This document shows positions 18,001 to 27,172 of a stretch of DNA of 36,880 bases, piece by piece. The translations under genes were made by a program, and so were the position numbers. This DNA is from Modestobacter marinus (GTDB taxonomy: Bacteria > Actinomycetota > Actinomycetes > Mycobacteriales > Geodermatophilaceae). The notes under the pieces were generated by a model, which saw only the letters and a list, made by a program, of their open reading frames with translations, did not search any database and was not told the origin of the DNA. The stretch spans positions 1 through 36,880 of the forward strand of contig NZ_JABGCH010000039.1 in NCBI RefSeq assembly GCF_019799945.1. Direction: 5' to 3'. Every line of letters starts with the position of its first letter. The stretch's first letter is position 1.

Positions 18001-18203
18001 TCCATCACCGTGAGATGGGTACGTCGGTGCACCTGTTCGTCCGCGAGTCGAAGACAGCTGACGGCACCCTCGGCACCCCGCCCTACCTCTACGCCGGTCC
18101 GATGTCCTACCTCTCCCATACCGGAGAGCGTCCGATGCGGATCATGTGGAAGCTGGAGCACGCGCTCCCCGCCGCGGTCTTCGCGGCAGCCAAGATCGCG
18201 TAA
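15096..18203 (+). CDS. SauUSI-like type IV restriction enzyme (PLD nuclease, SF2 helicase, DUF3427)
   Basis: This 1035-residue protein has the order known from SauUSI, a type IV enzyme that cuts DNA with 5-methyl- or hydroxymethylcytosine. After about 145 residues comes a phospholipase-D nuclease domain (about 150-260) with the HxK pair H219/K221 and GSSN (237-240); the usual Asp of HxKx4D is absent, as in some PLD nucleases. The SF2 helicase follows: TGTGKT (347-352), DEFHH (439-443), LTATPER (464-470), then LFNEGIDLPMIDTVLFLRPT and QLGRGLRL. The last 330 residues are DUF3427-like and probably read the modified base. It appears intact and stands alone at the left end of the defence island. 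The target is inferred from the family. Confidence 0.85.
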   Translation: MGDLRTGIYEHLVTSELADQVSATDASLVQLATLDPAEAHEALTRHVAGVVNRALRTAGGDDQAAVARQVDLANSIVKAVSALSPAAAPEDAIGEPARSVLAVVSPPNTPGPITFPERPEVPLSASALLVNGRGQPRIGHEVNRELASADRVDLLCAFIKWQGLRVLEKGLTHLRQRGGRLRVITTTYIGATDQRALDRLVELGAEVKISYETRTTRLHAKAWLFHRSTGMSTGYVGSSNLSAPALTDGLEWNVRLSNVEQAHLLATFADTFDSYWEDPSFETYEPGRDGDRLRRALSVERGGSRDLPLEIATLDVRPFGYQQEILDELDAERTIHDRWRNLVVMATGTGKTVVSALDYRRLRAAGTAESVLFVAHRKELLAQSRSTFRHILRRGDFGELLVDGERPREWRHVFASVQSLAQLDLTELDPARFDLVIVDEFHHAMAATYRRLLDHLQPKVLLGLTATPERTDGADVRSWFDGRTAVELRLWEALDQGLLAPFQYFGIHDDVALQQLQWKRGRGYDVTELSNLYTGDDHRVRLVLHAVRDKIVDPGQMRALGFCVSIQHAEFMAARFNSAGIPSLAITSRTGSDDRNAALTALRDGTVNMLFTVDLFNEGIDLPMIDTVLFLRPTESATVFLQQLGRGLRLSEGKACLTVLDFIGAQHKEFRFDLRFRALTGASRRGLQREVEQEFPTLPAGCHIELDSVAQRIVLDNIKQSLTVSWKGLVNEALALPRPSMRTFIEETGVEVEDLYRGNGRSWLDLKRAAGWDAAEPGLDDRTLGSAFARMLHIDDLERLRFIRTLAEQGAGAAAASERARRMAAMLHFSVYGSRGPFSSVEATLSRLLANAGRPEELVELTGVLQDRIHRVAPALELAGPRPLHVHARYSRDEALAAFGLEDLNGTWGSGVRWVAGDQADVFFVTLVKTEAHFSPTTMYADHAISPTLFQWESQNTTAEASKTGQRYVHHREMGTSVHLFVRESKTADGTLGTPPYLYAGPMSYLSHTGERPMRIMWKLEHALPAAVFAAAKIA

Positions 18204-18345
18204 GGCATGACCGTGGTCTAACCGAGCCTTCGACGACGAGTTGCAGGTGCTTGACGCCTCGGGCCCACCCCAAGCTCTAACCCAGCAGCATCTCCCCGCT
18301 CACACGCACGGGACTGCCCAGAGTTGAGTTGACTCGATTGGGTAG

Positions 18346-18939
18346 GGGCGGTCAGGCCGCGCACATCGTTTTCAAGGTGGCGAGCGGGATGTGGTCTTGT
18401 TCAGTCCTGTCCTCGCCGCGGGGGCACGGATGGGCAGCGCCCGGTGGGTCGAGGACCAGCGCAACTTGGTGAACGTCGCGGTTAGTCGCGCTCAGCGTGC
18501 CTTGATCGTGGTCGGCGACGCCGCCACGCTGGCCTCGCTCCCCGTGCCGACGCTAGCTGCCCTCGCTGCAGCCGCGCGTGACGAATCTGGCGGGACGAGA
18601 GCGAGCCGGGAGGACCCTCAGCTGCATTCGGAGGCCGAACAGCGGCTGCACTCCGCGCTGGTGGAGGCGGGCCTCACGGTTGAACTCAAGCCGCTCGTGG
18701 ACGGGTACGAGCTGGACTTCGCCGTGATGTGCAGCGACGGACGCCAGATCAACATCGAGTGCGATGGCGTCCAGCACATCGATGCCCGGGGACGGCAGCG
18801 GCGCCAGGACCTCGCCCGCGATCAGATCCTGCAACGTTGCGGCTGGCACGTCCTGCGTTATCCGGCCTGGCGTTGCCTCACCGAGCCAGAGTCTGTAGCC
18901 AAGGAAATCAGGCGTCACGCGCATCGGGAGACCGCGTAG
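18346..18939 (+). pseudogene. C-terminal stump of an SF1 helicase with a fused restriction-type nuclease
   Basis: The frame is open from after TAG 18343-18345. It reads AHRFQGGERDVVLFSPVLAA and NLVNVAVSRAQRALIVVGD, the last helicase motifs of an SF1 (Dna2/UPF1-like) enzyme. Then comes a nuclease domain of the Vsr/DUF559/MTES_1575 kind: HSEAEQRLHSALVEAGL, YELDFAVMCSDGRQINIECD (with D and ExD) and GWHVLRYPAWRC. The helicase front end, including Walker A and B, is missing. GTG 18391 could start a 182-residue protein, but starting inside a helicase motif makes no sense functionally. It is the leftover of another defence or repair gene lost from the island. Confidence 0.7.
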
Positions 18940-19048
18940 ACGAGCCCTCTTACGAGTTACGACCTTGCGGATCGCCCCACGCGGCGCACCTGCCCCATCT
19001 GGGCCTTGACCTCCCCCGCGTTGCAGTGAGTAAGACAACGACCCTCTA

Positions 19049-19068
19049 GTGTCACGACGAATCGACAC
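19049..19068 (+). promoter_or_regulatory. Short dyad upstream of the five-gene operon, possible operator
   Basis: GTGTC at 19049-19053 and GACAC at 19064-19068 flank a 10-base centre, 14 bases before the first start codon. A TTGACC at 19006-19011 could serve as a -35, but I see no well-spaced -10. The 143-base gap between 18940 and 19082 must contain the operon promoter. Confidence 0.2.
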
Positions 19069-19082
19069 GGGGGTGGGGCGTT

Positions 19083-22000
19083 ATGGACGTCTTCAAGGTC
19101 CACGAGCAGGTCATCGCGGACTACCGCGCCTTCACGTCCGGCTTCGTTCGGGTCCGGGACGAGCGCATCACCGAGTTCGTCGACCAGCAGTTCGCCGAGG
19201 GCGTCCAGTGGCCCGACCCCTGGCTGAGCCTGAACCCGTCCTTCGCATCAGGCGGCTCCGTGCCCGAGCTGGTGGGCAAGGGGCTCCTCCACCCGGAAGC
19301 CGAGCGCATCTTCCGCCGTAAGTCGGATAAGACCGACGCCGGGCGCGATCCGATCGTCCTGCACCGCCACCAGCGCGAAGCCGTCGAGGTCGCGCGCTCC
19401 GGCAAGAGCTACGTCCTGACGACCGGCACGGGGTCGGGTAAGTCGCTGGCCTACATCATCCCGATCGTCGACGCCGTCCTGCGCGACCGAGACGCCAACG
19501 GTGGACGCCGCCAGCCCGGCGTCAAGGCAATCGTCGTCTACCCGATGAACGCCCTGGCCAACTCCCAGGTCGGGGAGCTGGAGAAGTTCCTGCGCTTCGG
19601 CTACCCCGAGGGCGGCGAACCGGTCACCTTCGCGAGGTACACCGGGCAAGAGAGCCCCGATGAGCGGCGCCGGATCCTCGCCGAGCCTCCGGACATCCTG
19701 CTCACCAACTACGTGATGCTCGAGCTGGTCCTCACGCGACCCGACGAGCGCAAGCACCTGGTCCGGGCCGCGCAGGGCCTCCGCTTCCTCGCGCTCGACG
19801 AGCTCCACACCTACCGCGGCCGCCAGGGCGCCGACGTCGCCATGCTCATCCGGCGCCTCCGCGACCAGTGCGCAGCCGACGACCTCCAGATCGTTGGGAC
19901 CAGCGCCACGATGGCAAGCGCCGGGACGACGGCTGAACGAAACGCCATCGTCGCCGACGTTGCGACCCGACTGTTCGGCTCGGAGGTCACCCCGGAACGG
20001 GTCATCGGCGAGACCCTCACCCGGGCCACGACCGCGACGAACCCGACGACCGAGCAACTCCGCGCAGCCGTTGCCGCGGCGCAGGGCCCCGAGCAGACAC
20101 GCAGCCACGCCGAGTTTGTCGACGACCCGCTCGCCGGCTGGATCGAGACGACCTTCGGTCTCGACCACGAGCCAGGAACGGATCGGCTCGTCCGCCGGGC
20201 GCCCACCACCCTCCCCGAAGCTGCTACCACCCTCGCCGAGCTAACCGGGCACACCGAAGAGGCCTGTCGGACGGCATTGCGTCGGGTGCTCGAAGAGGGC
20301 TCCCGCGTCCGCCAGCCGGTCATCGACCGTCCGGTGTTCGCCTTCCGGCTGCACCAGTTTCTGTCCAAGGGCGACACCGTGTACGTCTCCCTGGAGCCGG
20401 AGGACAGCCGGCACATCACCGGCACGTACCAGGTGACGGTCCCGGGCAGCCCGGAGAAGGCCCTCTTGCCGTTGGGCTTCTGCCGTGAGTGCGGTCAGGA
20501 GTACCTGGTGGTCGCCAAGGTGAAGCAGGGCGGTGGCAGCGCCCTGGTCTCACGCCGGGACGTCGACGCCAGCGGCGGCGACAGCATCACCGGCTACCTG
20601 TACGTGTCATCCGACCTGCCCTGGCCCAACGATCCCCTGGCCACCGGACGGCTGCCCGAGTCGTGGCTGGTCACCGACCCGGACACCGACCGGATCGAGA
20701 TCCTCGACAGCAAGAAGAAGTACCTCCCGGAGAAGGTCTCCGTGCTGCCCGACGGCACCCTGGACAACGCCGGACTGGGGCTCCCCGCGTGGTTCGTGTC
20801 CACTCCGTTCGCCTTCTGCATGCGCTGCGGCGTGTCGTACGAGCAGGTGCGCGGACAAGACTTCGGCAAGCTGGCCACGCTCGACTCCGAGGGGCGGTCC
20901 AGCGCTGTCACGCTGCTCAGCGCTTCCATCGTCCGGCACCTGCGTTCTGTGCCTCTCGATGACCTCGACGCGGACGCCCGCAAGCTGCTCACGTTCGTGG
21001 ACAACCGGCAGGACGCCAGCCTCCAGGCCGGCCACTTCAACGACTTCGTGCAGGTCAGCCAGCTGCGGGCGGCACTGCACGCAGCACTGGAGAAGGCGGG
21101 GCCAGAGGGGCTGACTCACGACACGATCGCCGGCGCGGTGACCGACGCACTTGGCCTGCAGACCGTGGACTTCTCCGCCAACCCGCAGGCGAAGTTCAGT
21201 GCCAAGGCGGCCGCGGAACGAGCGCTGCGCGCCGTCGTCGAGTACCAGCTGTACGTCGACCTCCAGCGAGGCTGGCGGGTCACCATGCCCAATCTCGAGC
21301 AGACCGGCTTGCTTCGGGTCGACTACCGCGACCTTAAGGAGCTGGCTGCAGACGACGAGTCTTGGGCCGGTACATATCTGCTCGACCAGATCTCCGCCGC
21401 TCATCGCGAAGAGCTGGGCCAGATCCTCCTCGACGAACTCCGGCGCGTCCGCGCCATCGACGTCGACTGCCTCGCGGAGGAGGGGTTCGAGCGGCTGCGT
21501 AAGGAGTCCCGCCAGCAGCTCATCGAGCCGTGGGCCATGTCGGAGGACGAGCGGTTGGTCGAGGTCGGGCACGCCGCTCCGCGCCCATCCAAGCCCGGCG
21601 GCCCGCGCGGCCGCCTGGCGCTGACCGGGCGCGGCGCGTTCGGTCGCTACCTGCGGACGGACGCGGCCGGGCTGCCCGGTGTGGTCAAGACCGAAGACGC
21701 GAGCAAGGTGATCATCGACCTGCTCCGCGTGCTCGCCGAAGCCGGCCTGCTCATCCAGTCCGACGGCCCGGACGGGTCTGAGTACCGGCTGCGCGCGGCG
21801 GCACTTCGCTGGGTCGCGGGTGACGGGGAAGCCGGCGCCCCTGACCCGCTCCGGAAGAAGTTCCAGGGCGAGGCCTCTGCGCGAGTCAACCCCTTCTTCC
21901 AGGACTTGTACAAGGAATTGGCTGCAGGCTTCGCCGGCATGCACGCCAGCGAGCACACCGCCCAGGTGCCGCAGCGGATGCGCCTCGACCGGGAGGACGC

Positions 22001-24305
22001 CTTCCGCACGGGAGACCTGCCGCTCCTGTACTGCTCCCCCACCATGGAGCTGGGCGTCGACATCTCCAGCCTGAACGCCGTGGGACTGCGTAACGTGCCG
22101 CCCACCCCGGCGAACTACGCCCAGCGCTCCGGGCGTGCGGGTCGCAGCGGGCAACCAGCGCTGGTTCTCACGTACTGCTCCACGGGCAACGCGCACGACA
22201 GCTACTGGTTTCGCCGGTCCCGCGACATGGTCGCCGGCTCGGTCGTGGCACCTCGCCTCGATCTCACCAACGAGGACCTCATCCGGTCACACGTGCACGC
22301 CATCTGGCTGGCCGAGACCGATGAGTCGATGCACTCCTCCATCACCGACCTGCTCGAAGCGGACGGCGACACCCCGACTCTTCGGTTGCTGCCCAACCTG
22401 TGGCAGGCACTCTCGGACTCAGAAGTCACACTGCGGGCAGAGCGCACCGCCCAGCGAGTGATGGCTGACCTGCGTCGGACCTGGCAGGCCACCGGTGGTG
22501 AGCCCCCGTGGTGGAGCGACACGTGGGTCCACGACCAGGTCAAGCACGCCGCCCGGTTGCTGGACGAGTCGTTCGACCGCTGGCGTCAGCTCTTCCTCGC
22601 CGCGCTGATCGAGTACCACGAGCAGCACAAGCTCGCCATCAACGTGAAGTCCAGCAGGCGTGATCGGCAGCAGGCCGAACGTCGCCGGGCGGACGCGCGC
22701 AACCAGCTCATCCTCCTGCGCAACGAGGACCGGGAGGTCGGCGCCACCGACTTCTACTCCTACCGCTACCTGGCCAGCGAGGGCTTCCTCCCGGGCTACT
22801 CGTTCCCCCGGCTGCCGCTGGCGGCGTACATCCCGGCACGGCGCGGTGTGAAGGTCGATGGCGACTTCATCCAGCGCCCGAGATTCCTGGCCATCAGCGA
22901 GTTCGGGCCTGGCGCGCTCATCTACCACGAGGGGGCTCGGTACGAGGTCAGTCGCATCCAGCTCCCCCGCGACCCGGGCGAGACCAACAGCAGCGGCGCG
23001 GTCACCGAGACCGCCAAGCGGTGCGAGCACTGCGGCTACCACCACCCTGTCGTCGTCGGCACCGACACCTGTGAGCACTGCGGCGCACAGCTGGGCGTCT
23101 CCCAGTACGGCCTGCTGCGCCTGCAGACCGTGTTCACCCGTCGGCGCGAGCGCATCAGCAGCGACGAGGAGGAACGCCGCAGGTCCGGGTTCGACCTGGA
23201 GGTCTCCTTCCGCTTCCCCGACCGCGGTGGGCGTCCGGGTTACACCAAGGCGGAAGCGGTCGTCGATGGCCATCCGGTGCTGGAGCTCGTGCATGCCGAC
23301 GCTGCCGTGATCCGCATCGCGAGCGTCGGCCGCCGGCGTCGGAAGAACCCCAGCGATCGGGGCTTCTGGCTCGACCTGCGAGAGGGCCGTTGGCTTTCGG
23401 AGACCAAGGCGACCGACAAGACGGTCGACACTGAGAGCCTCGACGCGGCAGAGGACGTCGCCGCGAAGGAGAAGGTCACGCCTTACGTCGAGGACCGTCG
23501 CAACGTCCTGGTCGTCCGCCTGTCTGAACCCGCCTCGGAGACCGTCACCGTGACGCTGCGCGCCGCCCTCGAGCGTGCCGCCGAGGCCACCTTCCAGCTG
23601 GAGGACTCCGAGCTCGACAGCGTCGAGCTCCCTGACTCTGAAGACCGCGGGCGAATGCTGCTGAACGAGTCCGCCGAAGGTGGCGCCGGTGTGCTGAGCC
23701 GTCTGCTGGAAGAGCCCCGCAAACTGGCGGACGTCGCACGTACGGCGCTGGAGCTCATCCATTACGACCCCGACAGCGGAGCTGATCTCGGTCATGCCCC
23801 TGGCGCTAGGGAGCGGTGCGAGAAGGGCTGCTATGACTGCCTGCTGTCCTACGGCAACCAGTACGACCACAGCGCGATCGACCGGCACGAGATCGTCCCG
23901 CTGCTGCGCGAGCTGCTGAAGGCCGACGTCACAACCGGCGCTGGGGAACGCGACCGGTCGGAGCAGCAGGAGTGGCTCAACGCCCTGTCGGACTCCGGCT
24001 TGGAACGCCGGTTCGTCGACTGGCTGCAGGAGAACGGCCACCGCCTGCCGGACGACGCGCAGCAGACGGTCAGCGCCGCCAATGCCCGGCCCGACCTCGT
24101 CTACAACCTGCCCGGCAACCCGGTGGCCGTGTTCATCGACGGTCCGCACCACGACGACGCGGTGCAGCAACTGCGCGACGCGCAGGCGGCTGAACGGCTC
24201 GAGGACCTTGGCTGGGCCGTGGTCCGCGTGCACCACAGCGAGGACTGGGCGGCGCTCGTCGGCCGCCACACATGGATCTTTGGACCTGGAAGGACTGCAC
24301 GTTGA
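19083..24305 (+). CDS. Giant DEAD/DEAH helicase with DUF1998/MZB and C-terminal nuclease domain (DruE/DrmA-DrmB-like)
   Basis: This 1740-residue protein is the first gene of the operon. The helicase N-lobe has TGTGSGKS (114-121), DELH (239-242) and GTSATMA (about 272). Two CxxC pairs (CRECG near 467, CMRCG near 579) form a zinc insert. The C-lobe follows with CSPTMELGVDISSLNAVGLR near 985 and QRSGRAGRSGQ near 1012. A second zinc set (CEHCGYHH, CEHCGAQ, about 1313-1335) precedes the DUF1998/MZB region ending CEKGCYDCLLSYGNQ (about 1578). The last 80 residues, RPDLVYN then VAVFIDGPHHDD and GWAVVRVHHSEDW, resemble DUF559/Vsr nucleases, with D near 1670 and D near 1686. It resembles DruE of Druantia, or DrmA plus DrmB of DISARM in one chain. 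It probably moves along DNA. The start ATG has only a weak GGTGGGG upstream. Confidence 0.8.
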   Translation: MDVFKVHEQVIADYRAFTSGFVRVRDERITEFVDQQFAEGVQWPDPWLSLNPSFASGGSVPELVGKGLLHPEAERIFRRKSDKTDAGRDPIVLHRHQREAVEVARSGKSYVLTTGTGSGKSLAYIIPIVDAVLRDRDANGGRRQPGVKAIVVYPMNALANSQVGELEKFLRFGYPEGGEPVTFARYTGQESPDERRRILAEPPDILLTNYVMLELVLTRPDERKHLVRAAQGLRFLALDELHTYRGRQGADVAMLIRRLRDQCAADDLQIVGTSATMASAGTTAERNAIVADVATRLFGSEVTPERVIGETLTRATTATNPTTEQLRAAVAAAQGPEQTRSHAEFVDDPLAGWIETTFGLDHEPGTDRLVRRAPTTLPEAATTLAELTGHTEEACRTALRRVLEEGSRVRQPVIDRPVFAFRLHQFLSKGDTVYVSLEPEDSRHITGTYQVTVPGSPEKALLPLGFCRECGQEYLVVAKVKQGGGSALVSRRDVDASGGDSITGYLYVSSDLPWPNDPLATGRLPESWLVTDPDTDRIEILDSKKKYLPEKVSVLPDGTLDNAGLGLPAWFVSTPFAFCMRCGVSYEQVRGQDFGKLATLDSEGRSSAVTLLSASIVRHLRSVPLDDLDADARKLLTFVDNRQDASLQAGHFNDFVQVSQLRAALHAALEKAGPEGLTHDTIAGAVTDALGLQTVDFSANPQAKFSAKAAAERALRAVVEYQLYVDLQRGWRVTMPNLEQTGLLRVDYRDLKELAADDESWAGTYLLDQISAAHREELGQILLDELRRVRAIDVDCLAEEGFERLRKESRQQLIEPWAMSEDERLVEVGHAAPRPSKPGGPRGRLALTGRGAFGRYLRTDAAGLPGVVKTEDASKVIIDLLRVLAEAGLLIQSDGPDGSEYRLRAAALRWVAGDGEAGAPDPLRKKFQGEASARVNPFFQDLYKELAAGFAGMHASEHTAQVPQRMRLDREDAFRTGDLPLLYCSPTMELGVDISSLNAVGLRNVPPTPANYAQRSGRAGRSGQPALVLTYCSTGNAHDSYWFRRSRDMVAGSVVAPRLDLTNEDLIRSHVHAIWLAETDESMHSSITDLLEADGDTPTLRLLPNLWQALSDSEVTLRAERTAQRVMADLRRTWQATGGEPPWWSDTWVHDQVKHAARLLDESFDRWRQLFLAALIEYHEQHKLAINVKSSRRDRQQAERRRADARNQLILLRNEDREVGATDFYSYRYLASEGFLPGYSFPRLPLAAYIPARRGVKVDGDFIQRPRFLAISEFGPGALIYHEGARYEVSRIQLPRDPGETNSSGAVTETAKRCEHCGYHHPVVVGTDTCEHCGAQLGVSQYGLLRLQTVFTRRRERISSDEEERRRSGFDLEVSFRFPDRGGRPGYTKAEAVVDGHPVLELVHADAAVIRIASVGRRRRKNPSDRGFWLDLREGRWLSETKATDKTVDTESLDAAEDVAAKEKVTPYVEDRRNVLVVRLSEPASETVTVTLRAALERAAEATFQLEDSELDSVELPDSEDRGRMLLNESAEGGAGVLSRLLEEPRKLADVARTALELIHYDPDSGADLGHAPGARERCEKGCYDCLLSYGNQYDHSAIDRHEIVPLLRELLKADVTTGAGERDRSEQQEWLNALSDSGLERRFVDWLQENGHRLPDDAQQTVSAANARPDLVYNLPGNPVAVFIDGPHHDDAVQQLRDAQAAERLEDLGWAVVRVHHSEDWAALVGRHTWIFGPGRTAR
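24288..24305 (+). promoter_or_regulatory. Ribosome-binding site and TTGA overlap that decide the SNF2 gene start
   Basis: GGAAGGA at 24288-24294 sits seven bases before TTG 24302, which overlaps the stop TGA of the first gene. The upstream in-frame ATG 24272 lacks such a site, so TTG 24302 is preferred. Confidence 0.6.
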
Positions 24306-27172
24306 GCATCCCCGAGAAGACCGTCGACTTCGCCGTCGGCGGGCTGGTTCGCGCCCGCGGCCGTGAGTGGGTGGTGCTCCCGAACACGACTCCGGACTTC
24401 CTGCTGCTGCAGCCCTTGGGCGGCGGACCGGACGACGTCGTAGGCGTGTTCCCCGACGAAGGCGTCGAGCCGGCGACCTTCCCGGTCCCCGCCGCCGACG
24501 ACCTGGGCGACGCCGCCTCGACCGAGCTGCTGCGCACGGCACTCCGGGTGGGATTCCAGTCCTCCGCCGGCCCCTTCCGCTCGCTGGCGGGGATCAGCGT
24601 CAGCCCGCGCAACTACCAGTACGTGCCTTTGATGATGGCCCTGCGTCAGGACACGGTCCGGCTGGTCATCGCCGACGACGTCGGCATCGGCAAGACCATC
24701 GAGGCCGGCCTGATCGCGGCCGAGCTCCTCGCCCAGGGAACCGTCAAGCGCATGGCGGTTCTGTGCTCGCCGTCGCTGGCCGAGCAGTGGCAGCGCGAGC
24801 TCCGCGAGAAGTTCGGGATCGATGCCGCGCTGGTCCTCACCAGCACGGTCAAGAGCCTGGAACGCGGGCTCATGCTCAATGAGTCGCTGTTCGACCGGTA
24901 TCCGCACGTCATTGTCTCGACCGACTTCATCAAGTCTGACCGGCGCCGGCATGAGTTCGTGCTCCGTTGCCCGGAGCTCGTCATCGTCGACGAGGCGCAC
25001 AACTCCGTCGCCGGCAGCGCCGCTGGACAGCAGTCTCGCCACCAGCGGTACGAGCTGCTCAAGTCCCTCGCCGCCGACGCGAGCCGCCACCTCATCCTCG
25101 CCACTGCGACGCCGCATTCCGGTGACGAGACGGCATTCGCCAACCTGGTCGGTCTCTGCCACCCGGACCTCGCCGCGGTTGACCTCGGCAGCACGGCCGG
25201 GCGGACGTTGCTGGCCCGGCACTTCGTGCAGCGTCGGCGTGCAGACATCCGCCACTACCTGGACGAGGACACACCCTTCCCCCGCGACAGGGAGACCAAA
25301 GACGTCCCCTACACCCTCAGCCCGGCCTACCGCGACCTATTCGAGGACGTGCTGTCCTACGCCCGAGAACAGGTCCGCGACAGCGTTTCGGGTGCTCGCA
25401 GCCGCGTCAGGTGGTGGTCGGCGCTGGCGCTCCTTCGCGCCATGGCATCCAGCCCCCGCGCGGCCGTTGCCACATTGAGCACGCGCGCGTCGAACGCTGA
25501 TGTCGCGAACGCGGCGGAGGTCGACGCACTCGGCCGCGCGGGCGTTCTCGACAGTGCGGACGACGAGACGCTGGAAGGCCTCGACATGACGCCCGGCGCG
25601 CTCGTGCACCAACCCGAGGAGCTCGAGGCCACGAGCGGTGCCGCGGAGCGCCGGCGCCTGTCCGCCTTCGCGCGTCGAGCCGCGGAGCTCGAGGGCGTTG
25701 ACCAGGACCGCAAGCTCGCGCTGGTCATCAGCCAGGTCAAGCAACTGCTCGCGGACGGCTTTGCGCCGATCGTCTTCTGCCGCTTCATCCACACGGCCGA
25801 GTACATCGGCGAGCACCTCGCTGCCGCACTGAGCGGAAAGCGCGGAGCCGACGTCAACGTCGGCGTCGTCACCGGCCTTCTCCCTCCCGCCGAGCGAGCG
25901 CGTCGAGTGCAAGATCTGGTCGAAAAGCCGGGCCGGCACGTCCTGGTGGCTACCGACTGCCTCTCCGAAGGCGTCAACCTGCAGGAGGCCTTCTCCGCTG
26001 TCCTGCACTACGACCTCGCCTGGAACCCCACTAGGCACGAGCAGCGCGAGGGCCGCGTCGACCGATTCGGCCAGCGCCAGGACGTCGTCCGCGCGCTGAC
26101 GCTCTACGGTGAGGACAACGGCATCGACGAGATCGTCCTCGAGGTGCTGATCCGCAAGCACCGCGCGATCGCCAAGGCCACCGGGGTGGCCGTTCCCGTT
26201 CCTGGCAACGGTGACGGGCTGATCGATGCGCTGGCCGAGGGCCTGCTGCTGCGCAACCGCCACCCGGAGCAGCTGACGATCGACCTCGACCTGGATCAGC
26301 GCACCATCGACTTCGACGCTGCGTGGCAGTCCGCCACTGAGAAGGAGAAGGCGTCCCGCACTCGGTTCGCGCAGCACACGATCAAGCCGGACGAAGTGGT
26401 CACGGAAGTCACCGAGATCCGTGAGGCCCTCGGCGCCCACGGGGACCTCGAGCGCTTCCTGGTGCACACCTTGCGAGCCCTCGGCTCCACGGTGACCACG
26501 GTGGACGACGGCTTCACCGCCGTCCTCGGCACGCTTCCACTCGGGCTGCGACACAGCCTGCCCGTGGGGGTTCGTGACCCGCTCCTGTTCCGCGCTGAGC
26601 CACCCGCTGGTCGTAGGGAGGCGGTCATCGCCCGCACCGATCCGACCGTGCAGGCCATCGGTCGTTACGTCCTGGAGAGCGCCCTCGACCGCGCGGTGCC
26701 CGAGCGCGACCGTCCTGCCAGGCGAGCCGGAGTCATGCGCACCGATGCAGTGCAGACCCGCACGACCTTGTTGCTCGTCCGCTTCCGCTTCCAGCTCACC
26801 CTGCCGACCCCGGACGGCGTGCATTCGCAGGTTGCGGAGGACGCCCGGGTCCTGGCCTTCGAAGGGGCGCCGAGCAATGCGGTCTGGCTCTCCGACGAGC
26901 GCGCCGAGGTCCTTCTCACTGCAACCCCGTCCGGGAACGTCCCCGCCGATGCAGCTCGACTCGCCGCCGAGCGAGTTCTTAACGGGCTGCCGGAACTAAC
27001 GACGTACCTGGAGCAGGTTGCCGACGAGCACGCCGACCGGCTGCTCGGTGCGCACCGCCGCGCCCGCCTCGGAGCCGGTGCCGTGCGCCGCGGTCTGTCG
27101 GTGACCGCTCAACGCCCCGTCGACGTACTGAGCCTGCAGGTGCTCCTGCCGGCTGTTGGGAGCAACGCATGA
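24302..27172 (+). CDS. SNF2-family helicase, DrmD-like
   Basis: Starting at TTG 24302 gives 956 residues. After an N-terminal beta region (about 1-90) comes the SNF2 motor: a Q-like motif (SPRNYQYVPLMMALR), IADDVGIGKTIEAG with the Walker lysine near 131, VDEAHN near 230 and ATATPHSGD near 266. The second lobe reads LVATDCLSEGVNLQEAFSAV and HEQREGRVDRFGQRQDV (about 546-595). The C-terminal 350 residues are family-specific. The lineage is that of DISARM DrmD and other RapA-like translocases in defence loci. It probably translocates on double-stranded DNA and remodels it for its partners. It is followed directly by a methylase, the order seen for drmD-drmMI. Four-base overlaps link it to both neighbours, so translation is likely coupled. 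Confidence 0.85.
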   Translation: MSIPEKTVDFAVGGLVRARGREWVVLPNTTPDFLLLQPLGGGPDDVVGVFPDEGVEPATFPVPAADDLGDAASTELLRTALRVGFQSSAGPFRSLAGISVSPRNYQYVPLMMALRQDTVRLVIADDVGIGKTIEAGLIAAELLAQGTVKRMAVLCSPSLAEQWQRELREKFGIDAALVLTSTVKSLERGLMLNESLFDRYPHVIVSTDFIKSDRRRHEFVLRCPELVIVDEAHNSVAGSAAGQQSRHQRYELLKSLAADASRHLILATATPHSGDETAFANLVGLCHPDLAAVDLGSTAGRTLLARHFVQRRRADIRHYLDEDTPFPRDRETKDVPYTLSPAYRDLFEDVLSYAREQVRDSVSGARSRVRWWSALALLRAMASSPRAAVATLSTRASNADVANAAEVDALGRAGVLDSADDETLEGLDMTPGALVHQPEELEATSGAAERRRLSAFARRAAELEGVDQDRKLALVISQVKQLLADGFAPIVFCRFIHTAEYIGEHLAAALSGKRGADVNVGVVTGLLPPAERARRVQDLVEKPGRHVLVATDCLSEGVNLQEAFSAVLHYDLAWNPTRHEQREGRVDRFGQRQDVVRALTLYGEDNGIDEIVLEVLIRKHRAIAKATGVAVPVPGNGDGLIDALAEGLLLRNRHPEQLTIDLDLDQRTIDFDAAWQSATEKEKASRTRFAQHTIKPDEVVTEVTEIREALGAHGDLERFLVHTLRALGSTVTTVDDGFTAVLGTLPLGLRHSLPVGVRDPLLFRAEPPAGRREAVIARTDPTVQAIGRYVLESALDRAVPERDRPARRAGVMRTDAVQTRTTLLLVRFRFQLTLPTPDGVHSQVAEDARVLAFEGAPSNAVWLSDERAEVLLTATPSGNVPADAARLAAERVLNGLPELTTYLEQVADEHADRLLGAHRRARLGAGAVRRGLSVTAQRPVDVLSLQVLLPAVGSNA

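Noticed and set aside
22419-24542. Seven-hundred-codon open frame on the minus strand inside the giant helicase gene
   Set aside because: It has no recognisable motif and no start context, and it runs through two real genes on the other strand.
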